The notes beneath the pieces were generated by a model that had not been told where the DNA came from, searched no databases, and worked only from the letters and a program-made list of their open reading frames with translations. From contig NZ_JHEP02000012.1 of the NCBI RefSeq assembly GCF_000657795.2, positions 84,855 to 148,854 of the forward strand: a DNA stretch of 64,000 nucleotides, read 5' to 3'. Below, one piece after another: positions 1 to 8,561 of the stretch. The position numbers and the translations under genes were made by a program. Source of the stretch: Bordetella pseudohinzii. GTDB taxonomy: Bacteria > Pseudomonadota > Gammaproteobacteria > Burkholderiales > Burkholderiaceae_B. The stretch's first letter is position 1. Each line of letters begins with the position of its first letter.

Positions 1-24
1 TTTGATCAACACAGGAGTCATGAC

Positions 25-783
25 TTGGATGGAATATTGACCACCCGGACCGTACGCGACATTCCCGCACGCATGCTGCGCGGGGGCCAGGGTCCGCGCG
101 TACTGTTCCTGCACGGCGCCGCCGGCCTGAGCGGCTGGCCTGAATTCTTCCAGCACCTGGCGCGCAGCCATGAGATTTGGTTTCCCGAGCACCCCGGCTT
201 TGGCCTGACGCCAGAGTCGCCCGATATTGGCTCGACCGCTGAACTGGCCGCCTACTATCGCGACTTCCTGCGCGCCAGCGGCCCCTGCCACGTCATCGGC
301 AGCTCGTTCGGCGGCTGGCTGGCGGCCGAGCTGGCCACGCTGGATGCGGAGAATGTCTGCAGCCTGACCCTGATCGGCCCAGCCGGACTGCGGCCCAGGG
401 TGGCGTCGGCCCCGCCCGCCAGCGAAGAGGCTTTCGTGCGCAAGCTCTACTTCGATCAGAGCGTGGCCGAGCGCATTCTGGCCGAGTCCATGGACGATAC
501 CCAACGCGCCCTGCAGAAGCGCAATCGCGCCGCCACCGGCAGGCTGGGCGGCAGCTTCCACAACCCTCGTCTCGAAGCCGCGCTTGCCGGACTTGATATC
601 CCCGCGCTGGTGCTCTGGGGTGATCAGGACCAGCTCGTACCGGCCGAACAGGCCACGCTCTGGCAGGCTTGCCTGCGTCATTCAGAGATGACCATATTCA
701 CCGACTGCGGTCATCTGCCCCACTTCGAGCAACCGCAAGCCGTGGCGCGGCGTATACAGGCCTTCCTGCAACAGCAGGCATAA
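25..783 (+). CDS. alpha/beta hydrolase
   Basis: A 252-residue alpha/beta hydrolase. An oxyanion-type HGAAG motif lies near residue 30, the nucleophile elbow GSSFGG near residue 94 holds the Ser, an acidic residue sits in WGDQD near 200 and the His in DCGHLPH near 230, so the catalytic triad is complete. The best start is a TTG at 25, 7 bases after an AGGAG box at 13-17; the ATG at 20 is in another frame and stops at once. A Bug receptor follows after 55 bases on the same strand, suggesting a small catabolic operon that hydrolyses an ester or C-C bond of an imported acid. The substrate cannot be read from sequence. Confidence 0.85.
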   Translation: MDGILTTRTVRDIPARMLRGGQGPRVLFLHGAAGLSGWPEFFQHLARSHEIWFPEHPGFGLTPESPDIGSTAELAAYYRDFLRASGPCHVIGSSFGGWLAAELATLDAENVCSLTLIGPAGLRPRVASAPPASEEAFVRKLYFDQSVAERILAESMDDTQRALQKRNRAATGRLGGSFHNPRLEAALAGLDIPALVLWGDQDQLVPAEQATLWQACLRHSEMTIFTDCGHLPHFEQPQAVARRIQAFLQQQA

Positions 784-838
784 AACGGCGGCGGCACGCA
801 TCGCCCGCCAGATTCACGTTTCTCGAGGAGACTTTGCC

Positions 839-1789
839 TTGAAAATCTTTGCCCCAGCCCTGATGGCGCTCGGCCTCGTGGCGGCCGGCGCCCCCGCGCA
901 GGCCGATTTCCCTGAACGCCCCATCACGATGATCGTGCCCTATCCGCCCGGCGGAGCCACGGACATCCAGATGCGCAGCCTGAGCGCGGCCGCCTCGCGC
1001 CACCTCGGCCAGCCCATCACCATCGTGAACAAACCCGGCGCCGGCGGCTCCCTGGGCGCGGTCAACCTGAGCACGGCCATGCCCGACGGCTACACCTTGT
1101 CGCAGGTGTCGGTGGGCGTGTTCCGCATGCCCGCCATCACCAAGATGCCCTACGACCCGGCCAGACTGTCCTACATCATCGGCGTATCCGGCTATCTCTT
1201 TGGCGCGGCCGTCAAAAGCGACGCACCCTGGAAGACCTTCGACGAGCTGGTTGCCTATGCAAAAGCCCATCCCGGAAAAGTACGCTACGGCACCATAGGC
1301 ACGGGCTCGGTGCAGCACGTCACCATGGAAGCGGTCGCCCAGCAACGAGGCATCGATTGGCTACACGTCCCATACAAGGGCAATTCCGAGGTCAACATGG
1401 CGCTGCTATCCGGCCAGGTGGATTTCAGCTCCGACGGCAGCGCCTGGGCGGAACTGGTGAACAGCGGCCGCGTGCGGCTGCTTGCCGTCTATAGCGAAAA
1501 GCGCGCCAAGAAATGGCCCGACGTCCCGACCCTCAAGGAACTGGGCTATGGCATCTCGGAGCAATCGCCCTATGGTATCGCCGGCCCGCCGGGCATGGCG
1601 CCGGACGTCATGGCCCGCCTGCACGATGCCTTCCAGCAAGCGCTCAACGACCCCGAGCACCTCAGGACACTGGAGACGCTCAACCAGGACGTGGTGTATA
1701 TGTCTGGCGCCGATTTCGCCGCGCATGCCCAGCGTGAGACGGCGCGCCAGGCCGGGATCGTGACCCGCTTCGGGCTTAAGCAGCGGTAG
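839..1789 (+). CDS. Bug-family (TctC-like) periplasmic receptor
   Basis: A 316-residue solute receptor of the tripartite tricarboxylate transporter (Bug) family, which binds small carboxylates in the periplasm. A Sec signal peptide covers about residues 1-22, ending in APAQA. The mature protein starts with the family signature FPERPITMIVPYPPGG and continues with the typical NKPGAGG segment and a DVPTLKELGY motif. The start is TTG, preceded by a GAGGAG ribosome site around 825-830. It lies just downstream of an alpha/beta hydrolase, which may use the captured ligand. No membrane subunit of the transporter is present nearby. Ligand unknown. Confidence 0.9.
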   Translation: MKIFAPALMALGLVAAGAPAQADFPERPITMIVPYPPGGATDIQMRSLSAAASRHLGQPITIVNKPGAGGSLGAVNLSTAMPDGYTLSQVSVGVFRMPAITKMPYDPARLSYIIGVSGYLFGAAVKSDAPWKTFDELVAYAKAHPGKVRYGTIGTGSVQHVTMEAVAQQRGIDWLHVPYKGNSEVNMALLSGQVDFSSDGSAWAELVNSGRVRLLAVYSEKRAKKWPDVPTLKELGYGISEQSPYGIAGPPGMAPDVMARLHDAFQQALNDPEHLRTLETLNQDVVYMSGADFAAHAQRETARQAGIVTRFGLKQR

Positions 1790-1830
1790 CGCGCCAGGCC
1801 GGTCCGGCCATGCCGGGCGGCGCCAAAGAA

Positions 1831-1865
1831 AAGGGACCGCGGGCTGTGCCAGCCGGCGGTCCCTT
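1831..1865 (+). terminator. Rho-independent terminator after the Bug gene
   Basis: A 10-bp perfect stem (AAGGGACCGC at 1831-1840 with its complement at 1856-1865) closes a GC-rich loop, 40 bases after the receptor stop. A short T-rich tail follows on the plus strand and an A-rich run precedes it, so it may work in both directions. Confidence 0.7.
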
Positions 1866-1873
1866 TCATAATA

Positions 1874-1893
1874 AGTAGGGATGAAGCCCTACT
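1874..1893 (-). terminator. Hairpin terminator after the McrB-N/HNH gene
   Basis: A perfect 7-bp stem AGTAGGG/CCCTACT with a 6-base loop sits a few bases past the stop of the minus-strand gene. In that direction it is followed by a T/A-rich tail, as expected of a weak intrinsic terminator. Confidence 0.55.
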
Positions 1894-1897
1894 CTGT

Positions 1898-2992
1898 TCA
1901 GTCGTCGTCCTCCAGCAAAGGAGCCTTATAGTAGTCAAGCAAGGTTTCAGCCTCTATCAAGATCTGCTTTTCCAACAGACGGGCGTGGCGCCTTTGCAGT
2001 AGTGCCATTAAAACAGGCCGTTTGTCCCTTGCCCTTCCGTAGTGAAGTTGTCTATGACAGGTGGGACAGAGAGCAACCAAATTTGCTACGACATCCAAAG
2101 AATATTCGTAATCATCCTGACGAGAGAACGGGATAAGATGGTGAGCTTCGACGTAAGGCTGCTTACGAGTCAGGAAGGTGATATGCGCGGCGTTTACTTC
2201 GCAGCGAAAATTTGCTCGCATTAGGGCCGCAGCAGCCACCTCGGGATTGCGTACATATTTCTCGGTGGAGGCAACTGACCTCTTTGGCGGCTTATGCAGT
2301 CCTCCTGGTGGTTCGACGAATTCCATCGTCCTCGGTTTAGCGGCCTTCTCAATAACAGCTTCCTGGAACTGCCCCTCCGATTGAGTCGCAAGTGAACTTA
2401 GGGACGGACCAAAGCTGCGATAGAGCACATCATAATCAGACAGCAATTTCTGAAATTGACGGCGGACGACCTCGGGATCAGGCAATCTATCTGGAAAATA
2501 CACATAACTCTTGATCGCTGCAGCCTCGTAGCCCTTACCCAGAGCTCCCGTCGCTCTTAGATCTATACGGCCATGAATCGTCTCCTCCTCCTGGAGAAGG
2601 TGCTTTCCTGCCTGCGCAGAGACCCATCCAATCTTCTGGTGAGCCGTCTTGTCTGAGAATTGCTGAGAGTACTCTGTAAACCCCTGATTAAGACTGAGGT
2701 AACAGCAGCTCATATCCTCCGCAAAGAGCAGAACAATATAAAACCCTCGCTGAGCAGAGACAGTAATTTCGCGGCGGAAAATTGCTACCCATGGCACCCG
2801 AGCAACATTCCCATTGCCGATTGAGCCCTCCACCAGATACTCTACCTGGCGTCCCAAGGTGATGAGTACATGCTCAAAAAAAGCGGGTAGCGCTTCGAGT
2901 ATGGCCTGCTGATCCAAAGTCCCCGTACGCTTTGCTACCTTATTCGCTTTGCTGGCAGCATAGTTTTCAAACACGTCCCTTAGTGCCTGCAC
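1898..2992 (-). CDS. McrB-N-like domain plus HNH endonuclease, probable restriction/defence protein
   Basis: A 364-residue protein. Residues about 5-185 resemble the N-terminal domain family of McrB-like restriction proteins (DUF3578): note GNGNVARVPWVAIF at 59-72 and the YIVLLF...YLSLNQG segment at 85-104. The C-terminal part is an HNH nuclease: C264, EAHHLIPF with H284/H285, N304, then CPTCH with C309, C312 and H313 as the probable zinc ligands and metal site. The start is GTG with GGAG five bases upstream. No McrC-like gene or methylase adjoins it. Base composition is clearly more AT-rich than both flanks, so horizontal acquisition is likely. By inference it is a single-gene nuclease that reads modified or foreign DNA; the ORF is intact. 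Confidence 0.75.
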   Translation of the reverse strand: MQALRDVFENYAASKANKVAKRTGTLDQQAILEALPAFFEHVLITLGRQVEYLVEGSIGNGNVARVPWVAIFRREITVSAQRGFYIVLLFAEDMSCCYLSLNQGFTEYSQQFSDKTAHQKIGWVSAQAGKHLLQEEETIHGRIDLRATGALGKGYEAAAIKSYVYFPDRLPDPEVVRRQFQKLLSDYDVLYRSFGPSLSSLATQSEGQFQEAVIEKAAKPRTMEFVEPPGGLHKPPKRSVASTEKYVRNPEVAAAALMRANFRCEVNAAHITFLTRKQPYVEAHHLIPFSRQDDYEYSLDVVANLVALCPTCHRQLHYGRARDKRPVLMALLQRRHARLLEKQILIEAETLLDYYKAPLLEDDD

Positions 2993-3153
2993 TTTCGCTC
3001 CACTCTTGAATAAGTCTCGACAAGTATTTCAAGATATTAACAAGGTGTGCGATTGAGCATTCGTCGCGCTTCCCGCCTCACAAAAACGTGGCATAAACCG
3101 ATAAGCCACCTGCTATCTGAGGACCGGAGAATCTCGTCAACACTTCCAGGCCG

Positions 3154-3945
3154 TCAGAGTGTCTCGAAAGCCTTGTTCACCAGCTTCTCGACCAGGGCGC
3201 CCACGCGGGCGGCCTGGTTTTCCACCCAGGGGTAGGGGTGGCGCTCTTCCATATAGGTGGACTGGCACATCTCCAGCTGCACCGCATGGATATCCTTGGC
3301 CGGATCGCCATAGTGGCGCGTGATATAGCCGCCCTTGAAACGGCCGTTGACCGCCCAGGTGTAGGCCGACTGCCCTTCCAGCTCGCGCTGGATGGCGTCC
3401 TGGATGGCGGGCGCGGCGCTGGCGCCGCTGGAGGTGCCGATGTTCAGGTCGGGCAGCTTGCCTTCGAACAGGCGCGGAATGACGCTGGCGATCGAATGGC
3501 CTTCCCAGAGCAGGACCTTGCCGTGCCGGGCGCGCAGGCGGTCGAGCTCGCCGCGAAGCTGGTCATGGTAGGGCTGCCAGTACTGCGCGCGGCGCGCATC
3601 GCGCTCGGCATCGCCAATGGCGTCGCGGCCGTCGAGATAGAGGGGCTGGCCGTCGAAGGTATGCGTGGGACAGAGGCCGGTCTTGGCCTGGCCGGGATAG
3701 AGGCTCTCGTCATTGGGCGGGCGGTTCAGGTCCACCACATAGCGCGAATAGCGCGCCCACAGGAAGGAGGCGCCCAGCTTCTTGCCGAAGGCGTAGAGGC
3801 GATCCAGGTGCCAATCGGTATCGCCCGAGCGCAGGCCGAGTTCGGTCATGAGCGGCTTTTGCGCCTCGGGGATCAGGCTGCCCAGATGGGGGATGGAAAT
3901 CAGCAGCGGCGCGGTGCCGGCCTCGAAGTGAAAGATGTCGCTCAT
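3154..3945 (-). CDS. hutG: N-formylglutamate deformylase
   Basis: A 263-residue member of the N-formylglutamate amidohydrolase family, which releases formate and glutamate in the last step of one histidine degradation route. Family signatures visible are the ISIPHLG start, DTDWHLDRLY near residue 45, the VVDLNRPPND segment near 70, and the metal-type EGHSI motif in the middle. Length and segments fit HutG well. The rest of the hut operon is not in the window, so this copy stands alone between a foreign-looking nuclease gene and a transport operon. It could act on another N-formyl amino acid. Confidence 0.85.
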   Translation of the reverse strand: MSDIFHFEAGTAPLLISIPHLGSLIPEAQKPLMTELGLRSGDTDWHLDRLYAFGKKLGASFLWARYSRYVVDLNRPPNDESLYPGQAKTGLCPTHTFDGQPLYLDGRDAIGDAERDARRAQYWQPYHDQLRGELDRLRARHGKVLLWEGHSIASVIPRLFEGKLPDLNIGTSSGASAAPAIQDAIQRELEGQSAYTWAVNGRFKGGYITRHYGDPAKDIHAVQLEMCQSTYMEERHPYPWVENQAARVGALVEKLVNKAFETL

Positions 3946-4087
3946 GAACGCTCGTCGGTATGCCTGCGGGCCGGGGCCCGCGCGAAGATGATGTCCATGA
4001 TACTAAAACCGGCCAACCGGCTTCCGGCTCTCATTTATTGAGAATCGCCGGCCCGGCGCGGGCTGCATGAACCCAGCCGGGCGTCCT

Positions 4088-4834
4088 TCAATGCTGCAGG
4101 GCCTGCATCACCTGGCGATGCACCTCGAACAGGGCGGGATCGTCGGGGTCGCGCGGCCGGGGCACGTCCACCTCGATAATGCGCACGATCTCGGCCGGCG
4201 AGCCGCCCATGACGGCGATGCGGTCGGCCAGGAAGGCCGCCTCCAGCATGTTGTGCGTCACGAGCACGCCGGTCGGCCGCGGCCCTTCGCCCGACAGCCA
4301 CATGGCCTGCAGGAGCTGCCGCAGGCGCCGTGCCGTCAACTCGTCCAGCGCGCTGAAGGGCTCGTCCAGCAGCAGCACATCGGGCTGCACGGCAAACGCG
4401 CGCGCGATGGACACACGCTGGCGCTGGCCGCCGGAGAGGAATTGCGGAAAGGCCTGGGCATGGTCGGGCAGTTCCACGCGCTGCAGCAGCTGGCGCACGG
4501 CCCGGGCGGTGTCTTCCCTGGCCTGCCCGGACAGCACGATGCCGATGTTCTCGGCCACGCTGAGCCAGTCCAGCAGGCGCGGCTGCTGGAACACCACGCC
4601 GAGCTTGATGCCCTCGAAAGGGCGGTCGAAGCTCACTTCGCCGCGGGAAGGCAGATCCAGCCCGGCGATCAGATTGAGCAGGGTGGACTTGCCGCAACCG
4701 GACGGCCCCACCAGCGCGAGCAGCTCGCCGGCGCGGATATCCAGGTCCAGTTGCGTGAGCACCGTGCGCTCGCCCGCGCCGCCCATGGGCGGATAGCGCT
4801 TGGCGATGCCGCGCAGACGGATATTGCTGCTCAT
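4088..4834 (-). CDS. Nitrate/sulfonate/taurine-type ABC transporter ATPase
   Basis: A 248-residue ABC ATPase of the SsuB/TauB class. Walker A is GPSGCGKST, the signature is LSGGQRQRV, Walker B is LLLDEPFSALD and the switch His lies in VTHN. I place the start at the ATG at 4834, whose ATGA overlaps the stop of the upstream permease; an ATG seven codons earlier is possible. It drives import together with the permease and binding protein upstream. The following dioxygenase and sulfurtransferase genes point to organosulfur ligands. Confidence 0.9.
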   Translation of the reverse strand: MSSNIRLRGIAKRYPPMGGAGERTVLTQLDLDIRAGELLALVGPSGCGKSTLLNLIAGLDLPSRGEVSFDRPFEGIKLGVVFQQPRLLDWLSVAENIGIVLSGQAREDTARAVRQLLQRVELPDHAQAFPQFLSGGQRQRVSIARAFAVQPDVLLLDEPFSALDELTARRLRQLLQAMWLSGEGPRPTGVLVTHNMLEAAFLADRIAVMGGSPAEIVRIIEVDVPRPRDPDDPALFEVHRQVMQALQH

Positions 4835-5649
4835 CGCGCGTTCCCCCGCTTCCAACGATTGGCGTGGATCTCCAGCGGCCGGAACACGCCATGCTCGATG
4901 ACCAGCATGGCCATCCAGAACGCCAGCGTCCAGGCGATCACGCCTTCGACATCCTGGGTGCTGAACTTGGAATTCAATTGATAGCCCACGCCATCCGACA
5001 TGCCGAAAATCTCGACCAGCACAATGACTTTCCAGGCGATGGAAAAGCCCACGCGGCAGCCGGAGACGATAAAGCTGTAGAGCAGGGGCAGCCAGACTTT
5101 GCGCAGCACCAGCGCCGGCGGCAGGCGAAACACCCGCATCATCTCCACGCGCTCATGCTCCAGCGAGCGCACGCCCTGGTGGACCGAGATCACCATCGCC
5201 GGCAGCACGCCCAGGGCCACCGCCACCACGGGCGAGGCCAGCGACACGCCGAACCAGATCACGCACAGCAAGGCCCAGACCAGCCCCGGCACGGTCAGGC
5301 CGAGGATGACGCCCGGCTCGAAGAAGCGTTCGGCGGTGCGCGACACGGCCGTCAGGATGCCGATGGGCAGGGCCAGGACCAGCGCCAGCAAGAAGCCCAA
5401 CGACATGCGCAGAAAGGTGACACCGATCTCGGTGAAGGCAAAGCCGCTGCGCACGATCTCCACCAGCTCGCGCAGGATCGCGCCGCAGCCAGGCACCAGC
5501 GGCGAGTGCAGCCAGATCGCCATGGCCTCCCAGGCCGAGGTCAGGAGCGCGAAGAAGGCCAAGGGCGGCCAGGCGCGGCTGGCGACCGCCCGCCAGGGAA
5601 TACGGCGCGAGGACACGGCGCCATGCAGAAGCGCGTTGTCGGTACTCAT
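4831..5649 (-). CDS. ABC transporter permease, sulfonate/taurine type
   Basis: A 272-residue integral membrane permease with about six hydrophobic segments and a binding-protein-dependent transport domain in the second half, including the EAA-type coupling loop. It starts directly after the stop of the substrate-binding protein (no gap) and overlaps the ATPase start by four bases, so the three genes are translationally coupled. It should form the pore of a SsuC/TauC-like importer. Confidence 0.88.
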   Translation of the reverse strand: MSTDNALLHGAVSSRRIPWRAVASRAWPPLAFFALLTSAWEAMAIWLHSPLVPGCGAILRELVEIVRSGFAFTEIGVTFLRMSLGFLLALVLALPIGILTAVSRTAERFFEPGVILGLTVPGLVWALLCVIWFGVSLASPVVAVALGVLPAMVISVHQGVRSLEHERVEMMRVFRLPPALVLRKVWLPLLYSFIVSGCRVGFSIAWKVIVLVEIFGMSDGVGYQLNSKFSTQDVEGVIAWTLAFWMAMLVIEHGVFRPLEIHANRWKRGNAR

Positions 5650-6621
5650 TCAAGCCTTCACATAGAGTTTGCGCGCGGGCGCGGCGTCCAGCAGGCCCAG
5701 CTGGACGGCGACCTCGACCTGTTTGTCTATGGTCGCGAACACGCTGACATCCCATTTGCTGGCATAGGTAGGCGCCAGGCGCTGGGGCAGCAGATCGATC
5801 GCCTGCGTCTCATCGGACTTCAGGCCCAGCTCGGCGGCAATGGGCTTGAGGCTGTCGGGATGCTGCGCGATCGTGCTGCCGATGCGCTCGAACAGCCTGG
5901 CCAGCTTGCCCGCCGTCTCGCGGTTCTGCTCGAACCAGCTCCGGCTGCTGGCCAGGCCCACCAGGAAAGGATCGTCGGTCTGGCCCGTGGCCTGCTTCCA
6001 GATGTCGGCCACGCGCGCGATCTCGCGCGCGCCCCGGCCCACCAGGCGCGTGGCGGTCGGCTCCAGCGTGATGATGCCTTCCACGTCTCCGCGCTCGAAC
6101 AGGGCGAGATTGGCCGTGGGCGAACCAAAGATGACCTTGACGTCCTTCTTCAGGTCCAGGCCGGACAGCGAGGCGGCGATGCGGGCCTGCTGATAGGTTT
6201 CACTGGTTTCGGCGGTCGTGGCGATGCGCTTGCCGATCAGGTCCTTGGGAGAGCGGAAAGCGCTGTCGCCGCGCACGATCCAGCGTCCATGATTGTTCAG
6301 CGCGGGGCCGAAGAGCACGATATCGCTGCCGCGGTTGGCCAGCGTGGCCAGGCCCACCGCGCCGAATACGCCGACATCCAGCGATCCCGCGCTCAGCTGC
6401 ACCTGCATCTTGCCCGGATCGGCCGTCACCCATTCCAGGGCGATGCCCAGATCCTGGTCCAGCTTGTAGCGCTCGACGATGGGACGCCAGGCCGAGCCGG
6501 CGCTGCCGGCCGAAGGCAGCGTGATACGGACTTTTTTCTTGTCCTGCGCCCAAGCGGCGCCCGGCAACAGTCCGGCGGCGGCCGCGCCGCCCGCCAATTG
6601 AAGAAATGTTCTGCGTTTCAT
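5650..6621 (-). CDS. ABC transporter substrate-binding protein (SsuA/NMT1-like) with Tat-like signal
   Basis: A 323-residue periplasmic binding protein of the aliphatic sulfonate/nitrate type. The N-terminus MKRRTFLQLAGG is a twin-arginine-like export signal followed by a hydrophobic stretch that ends in AWA. The middle has the family pattern of a GKRIATTAETSE loop and a GDVEGI segment that lines the ligand cleft. It is the first of three coupled transporter genes and follows the TauD-like dioxygenase gene by 33 bases, so uptake and oxidation of one organosulfur compound are probably encoded together. Confidence 0.87.
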   Translation of the reverse strand: MKRRTFLQLAGGAAAAGLLPGAAWAQDKKKVRITLPSAGSAGSAWRPIVERYKLDQDLGIALEWVTADPGKMQVQLSAGSLDVGVFGAVGLATLANRGSDIVLFGPALNNHGRWIVRGDSAFRSPKDLIGKRIATTAETSETYQQARIAASLSGLDLKKDVKVIFGSPTANLALFERGDVEGIITLEPTATRLVGRGAREIARVADIWKQATGQTDDPFLVGLASSRSWFEQNRETAGKLARLFERIGSTIAQHPDSLKPIAAELGLKSDETQAIDLLPQRLAPTYASKWDVSVFATIDKQVEVAVQLGLLDAAPARKLYVKA

Positions 6622-6654
6622 GATGCTTCTATCTGGAAAAGACCGGTCGGGAGG

Positions 6655-7575
6655 TCAGCTGGGCAGCACGAGGGCGCGATGCATCACGCGCCGCTGGCTG
6701 CCGAAGTCGGGGACGCCGCGATGCTGGACGGTCCGGTTGTCCCAGATCAGGGCCGTGCCGTTCTCCCAGCGATGGCGCGCCTGTACCTCGGGCGCGCTCA
6801 AGGCATCGAAGAGCACGTCCAGCAAGGCCTGGCTGGTGCGCCGGCTCACGCCCAGGATGCGATGGGTGTAGAGCTCGTTGACGAAAATCTGCTTGCGGCC
6901 CGTCTCGGGATGCTTGCGGATGAGCGGCACCTCGATGGGCGGATACTTGCGGCGTTGCTCGGCGCGGGCCTCCAGGTCGTGATAGGCCAGCGTCAGATAG
7001 CCCATGGTGTCCGCGTCGTGCACCGCGGTCAGTGTCTCCAGGTAGGCCGCCAGCATGGGATCGAGCAGCTCGTAGGCCGCGGTGGCATTGGCGAACAGCG
7101 TATCGCCGCCCAAGGCGGGCATGGTCTCGCCCAACAAGGCCGTATAGGGCGGCGAAACCGGCTGGAACACCTGGTCCATATGCCAGATGTAGTTCATGCG
7201 CGTTTTCTTGGTCGATGCGTCTATGGTGTTGAGCTGGCCGCTCTTGCCCGTCTCGGGCGTATAGGGCGTGTTCATCAGCTTGGCCTTGCCAAAGAGCGAC
7301 ACCAGGCGCTCGAAGTGCTCCACCTCCACGGTGCCAGGCTCGAAGCTCAGAAAGCCATAGCGCAGCAGCGCCTCATAGAGCTGCGCGCGCACGCCGGGAG
7401 AGGGGTCGCCCTCCCCATCGATGCGCAGCCCGCTCACCCGCGCGCCCACCGTGGGCGAATAGGGCGTCACGGTGACGCCGCCATAGACGGCGGCGTCGGC
7501 GGGATAGCGCGCCATATCCAGGATCCTCGGCTGGATCCGGTCGATTTTCTCGTTGTCGACGATGATGCCGTACAT
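6655..7575 (-). CDS. TauD/TfdA-family 2-oxoglutarate dioxygenase
   Basis: A 306-residue Fe(II)/2-oxoglutarate-dependent dioxygenase. The HxD pair of iron ligands is in YIWHMDQVF and the distal His in NRTVQHRGVPD; the final RRVMHRALV segment carries the likely oxoglutarate-binding Arg. The family hydroxylates taurine, alkyl sulfonates, sulfate esters or aryloxyacetates, often releasing sulfite or sulfate. The neighbouring sulfonate-type ABC transporter supports an organosulfur substrate, though this is inference. It is preceded by the rhodanese gene with a 30-base gap. Confidence 0.88.
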   Translation of the reverse strand: MYGIIVDNEKIDRIQPRILDMARYPADAAVYGGVTVTPYSPTVGARVSGLRIDGEGDPSPGVRAQLYEALLRYGFLSFEPGTVEVEHFERLVSLFGKAKLMNTPYTPETGKSGQLNTIDASTKKTRMNYIWHMDQVFQPVSPPYTALLGETMPALGGDTLFANATAAYELLDPMLAAYLETLTAVHDADTMGYLTLAYHDLEARAEQRRKYPPIEVPLIRKHPETGRKQIFVNELYTHRILGVSRRTSQALLDVLFDALSAPEVQARHRWENGTALIWDNRTVQHRGVPDFGSQRRVMHRALVLPS

Positions 7576-7605
7576 GATGTTTCTGCGTCCTTGTTGCCGG
7601 ATGGC

Positions 7606-8400
7606 CTAGGCTGTCTGCACCGGATACTGTTCGGAAGTGCCCCATTCGTTCCAGGAAGCCGGGTAGACCGCCGTGGCGGCATGTCCGGCCAATTGCAGGG
7701 CGACAAAGGTGCGCGCGGCCCGGCCGCCGCCGCCGCAATAGACGATGGCTCGTTGTCCGGCGGACACGACGTCGCCGGCCTTGCGCGCCACCTCGGCCGC
7801 CGGCGCGTAGCGGCCGTCGGCCGCCAGCTCCTGCCCGGTATCCCAGAAGCGCGCGCCGGGCACGCGGCCCTTGCGCCCGGCATTGCTGCGCAGCCCGTCG
7901 AACTCCTCCCGGCTGCGGGCATCGACGATGCGCTCGGCGCCCGAGCGGGAGGCGGCCAGCACCTCATCGGCCGTGGCCAGGTAGGCCGCCTGCGGCCGCG
8001 GCTCATAGGCCGTGGCCCGCACGGCGGGCGCGACGGCCTCGCGTGCGCCCGTCCAGGCCTCGATGCCGCCGTCGAGCAGGCGGATATGGGGCTGGCCGGC
8101 ATAGGCCAGCGCCCAGGCCACGCGCGCGGCGTTGACCTCGTTATGCGCCCCGGCCACCACCACGCGGGCTTCGCGCGACAAACCGATGGCCGACAGACTC
8201 CAGGCCAGCACCGCATGCAGGCGCGCCAACGAGGCGGCGTCCGTCCGGGTGACGGCAAACAGCGAAGGGTCGAGGTGCCTGGCGCCAGGCAGATGTCCGG
8301 CCCAATAGTCGGCCGCCGGCCGTGTATCGATGATCACGAGATCCTGCTGCCCAATGTTGTCGGCCAGCCAATCCGGCGTCGCCAGCTCAAGTAATGCCAT
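7606..8400 (-). CDS. Two-domain sulfurtransferase (rhodanese family)
   Basis: About 264 residues with two rhodanese domains. The first (DTRPAADYWAGHLPGA) is inactive, lacking Cys in its VVAGAHN loop; the second has the catalytic Cys in VYCGGGGRA. This is the layout of thiosulfate or 3-mercaptopyruvate sulfurtransferases. I chose the ATG at 8400 because homologues begin near MALLELATPDWL; a start 12 codons earlier is open. It is the first gene of the minus-strand organosulfur cluster and may handle sulfane sulfur or sulfite from the dioxygenase product. Confidence 0.85.
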   Translation of the reverse strand: MALLELATPDWLADNIGQQDLVIIDTRPAADYWAGHLPGARHLDPSLFAVTRTDAASLARLHAVLAWSLSAIGLSREARVVVAGAHNEVNAARVAWALAYAGQPHIRLLDGGIEAWTGAREAVAPAVRATAYEPRPQAAYLATADEVLAASRSGAERIVDARSREEFDGLRSNAGRKGRVPGARFWDTGQELAADGRYAPAAEVARKAGDVVSAGQRAIVYCGGGGRAARTFVALQLAGHAATAVYPASWNEWGTSEQYPVQTA

Positions 8401-8451
8401 TGCCTTGCTCCATTGCGGGATGGGTACTGGAGGCATCCTATCGTCAGCGGA

Positions 8452-8481
8452 CTAACTATCAAACGCACATTAATTTGTTAG
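8452..8481. promoter_or_regulatory. AT-rich divergent promoter region with short inverted repeat
   Basis: Between the divergent rhodanese and MFS genes lies an AT-rich stretch holding CTAAC (8452-8456) and GTTAG (8477-8481), arms 25 bases apart centre to centre. It could be an operator for the MarR-type regulator encoded downstream of the pump. The arms are short, so this is tentative. Confidence 0.3.
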
Positions 8482-8561
8482 CTTATTTACTATTCGCATT
8501 TTTGGCAGGCGCCCCGAAGGCGCAGAATGGCGTACTTTCCCGCCACTTCCACGCAGCAGAC

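Noticed and set aside
3946..4087. Possible regulatory RNA or terminator between hutG and the ABC ATPase
   Set aside because: Only short GC-rich complementary stretches without a T tract; no conserved RNA structure recognisable.
4864..8394. A 1176-codon open frame on the plus strand
   Set aside because: It is antisense to four genes with clear motifs (permease, binding protein, TauD, rhodanese), is rich in His, Gln, Arg and Gly, and shows no domain; a shadow caused by high GC content.
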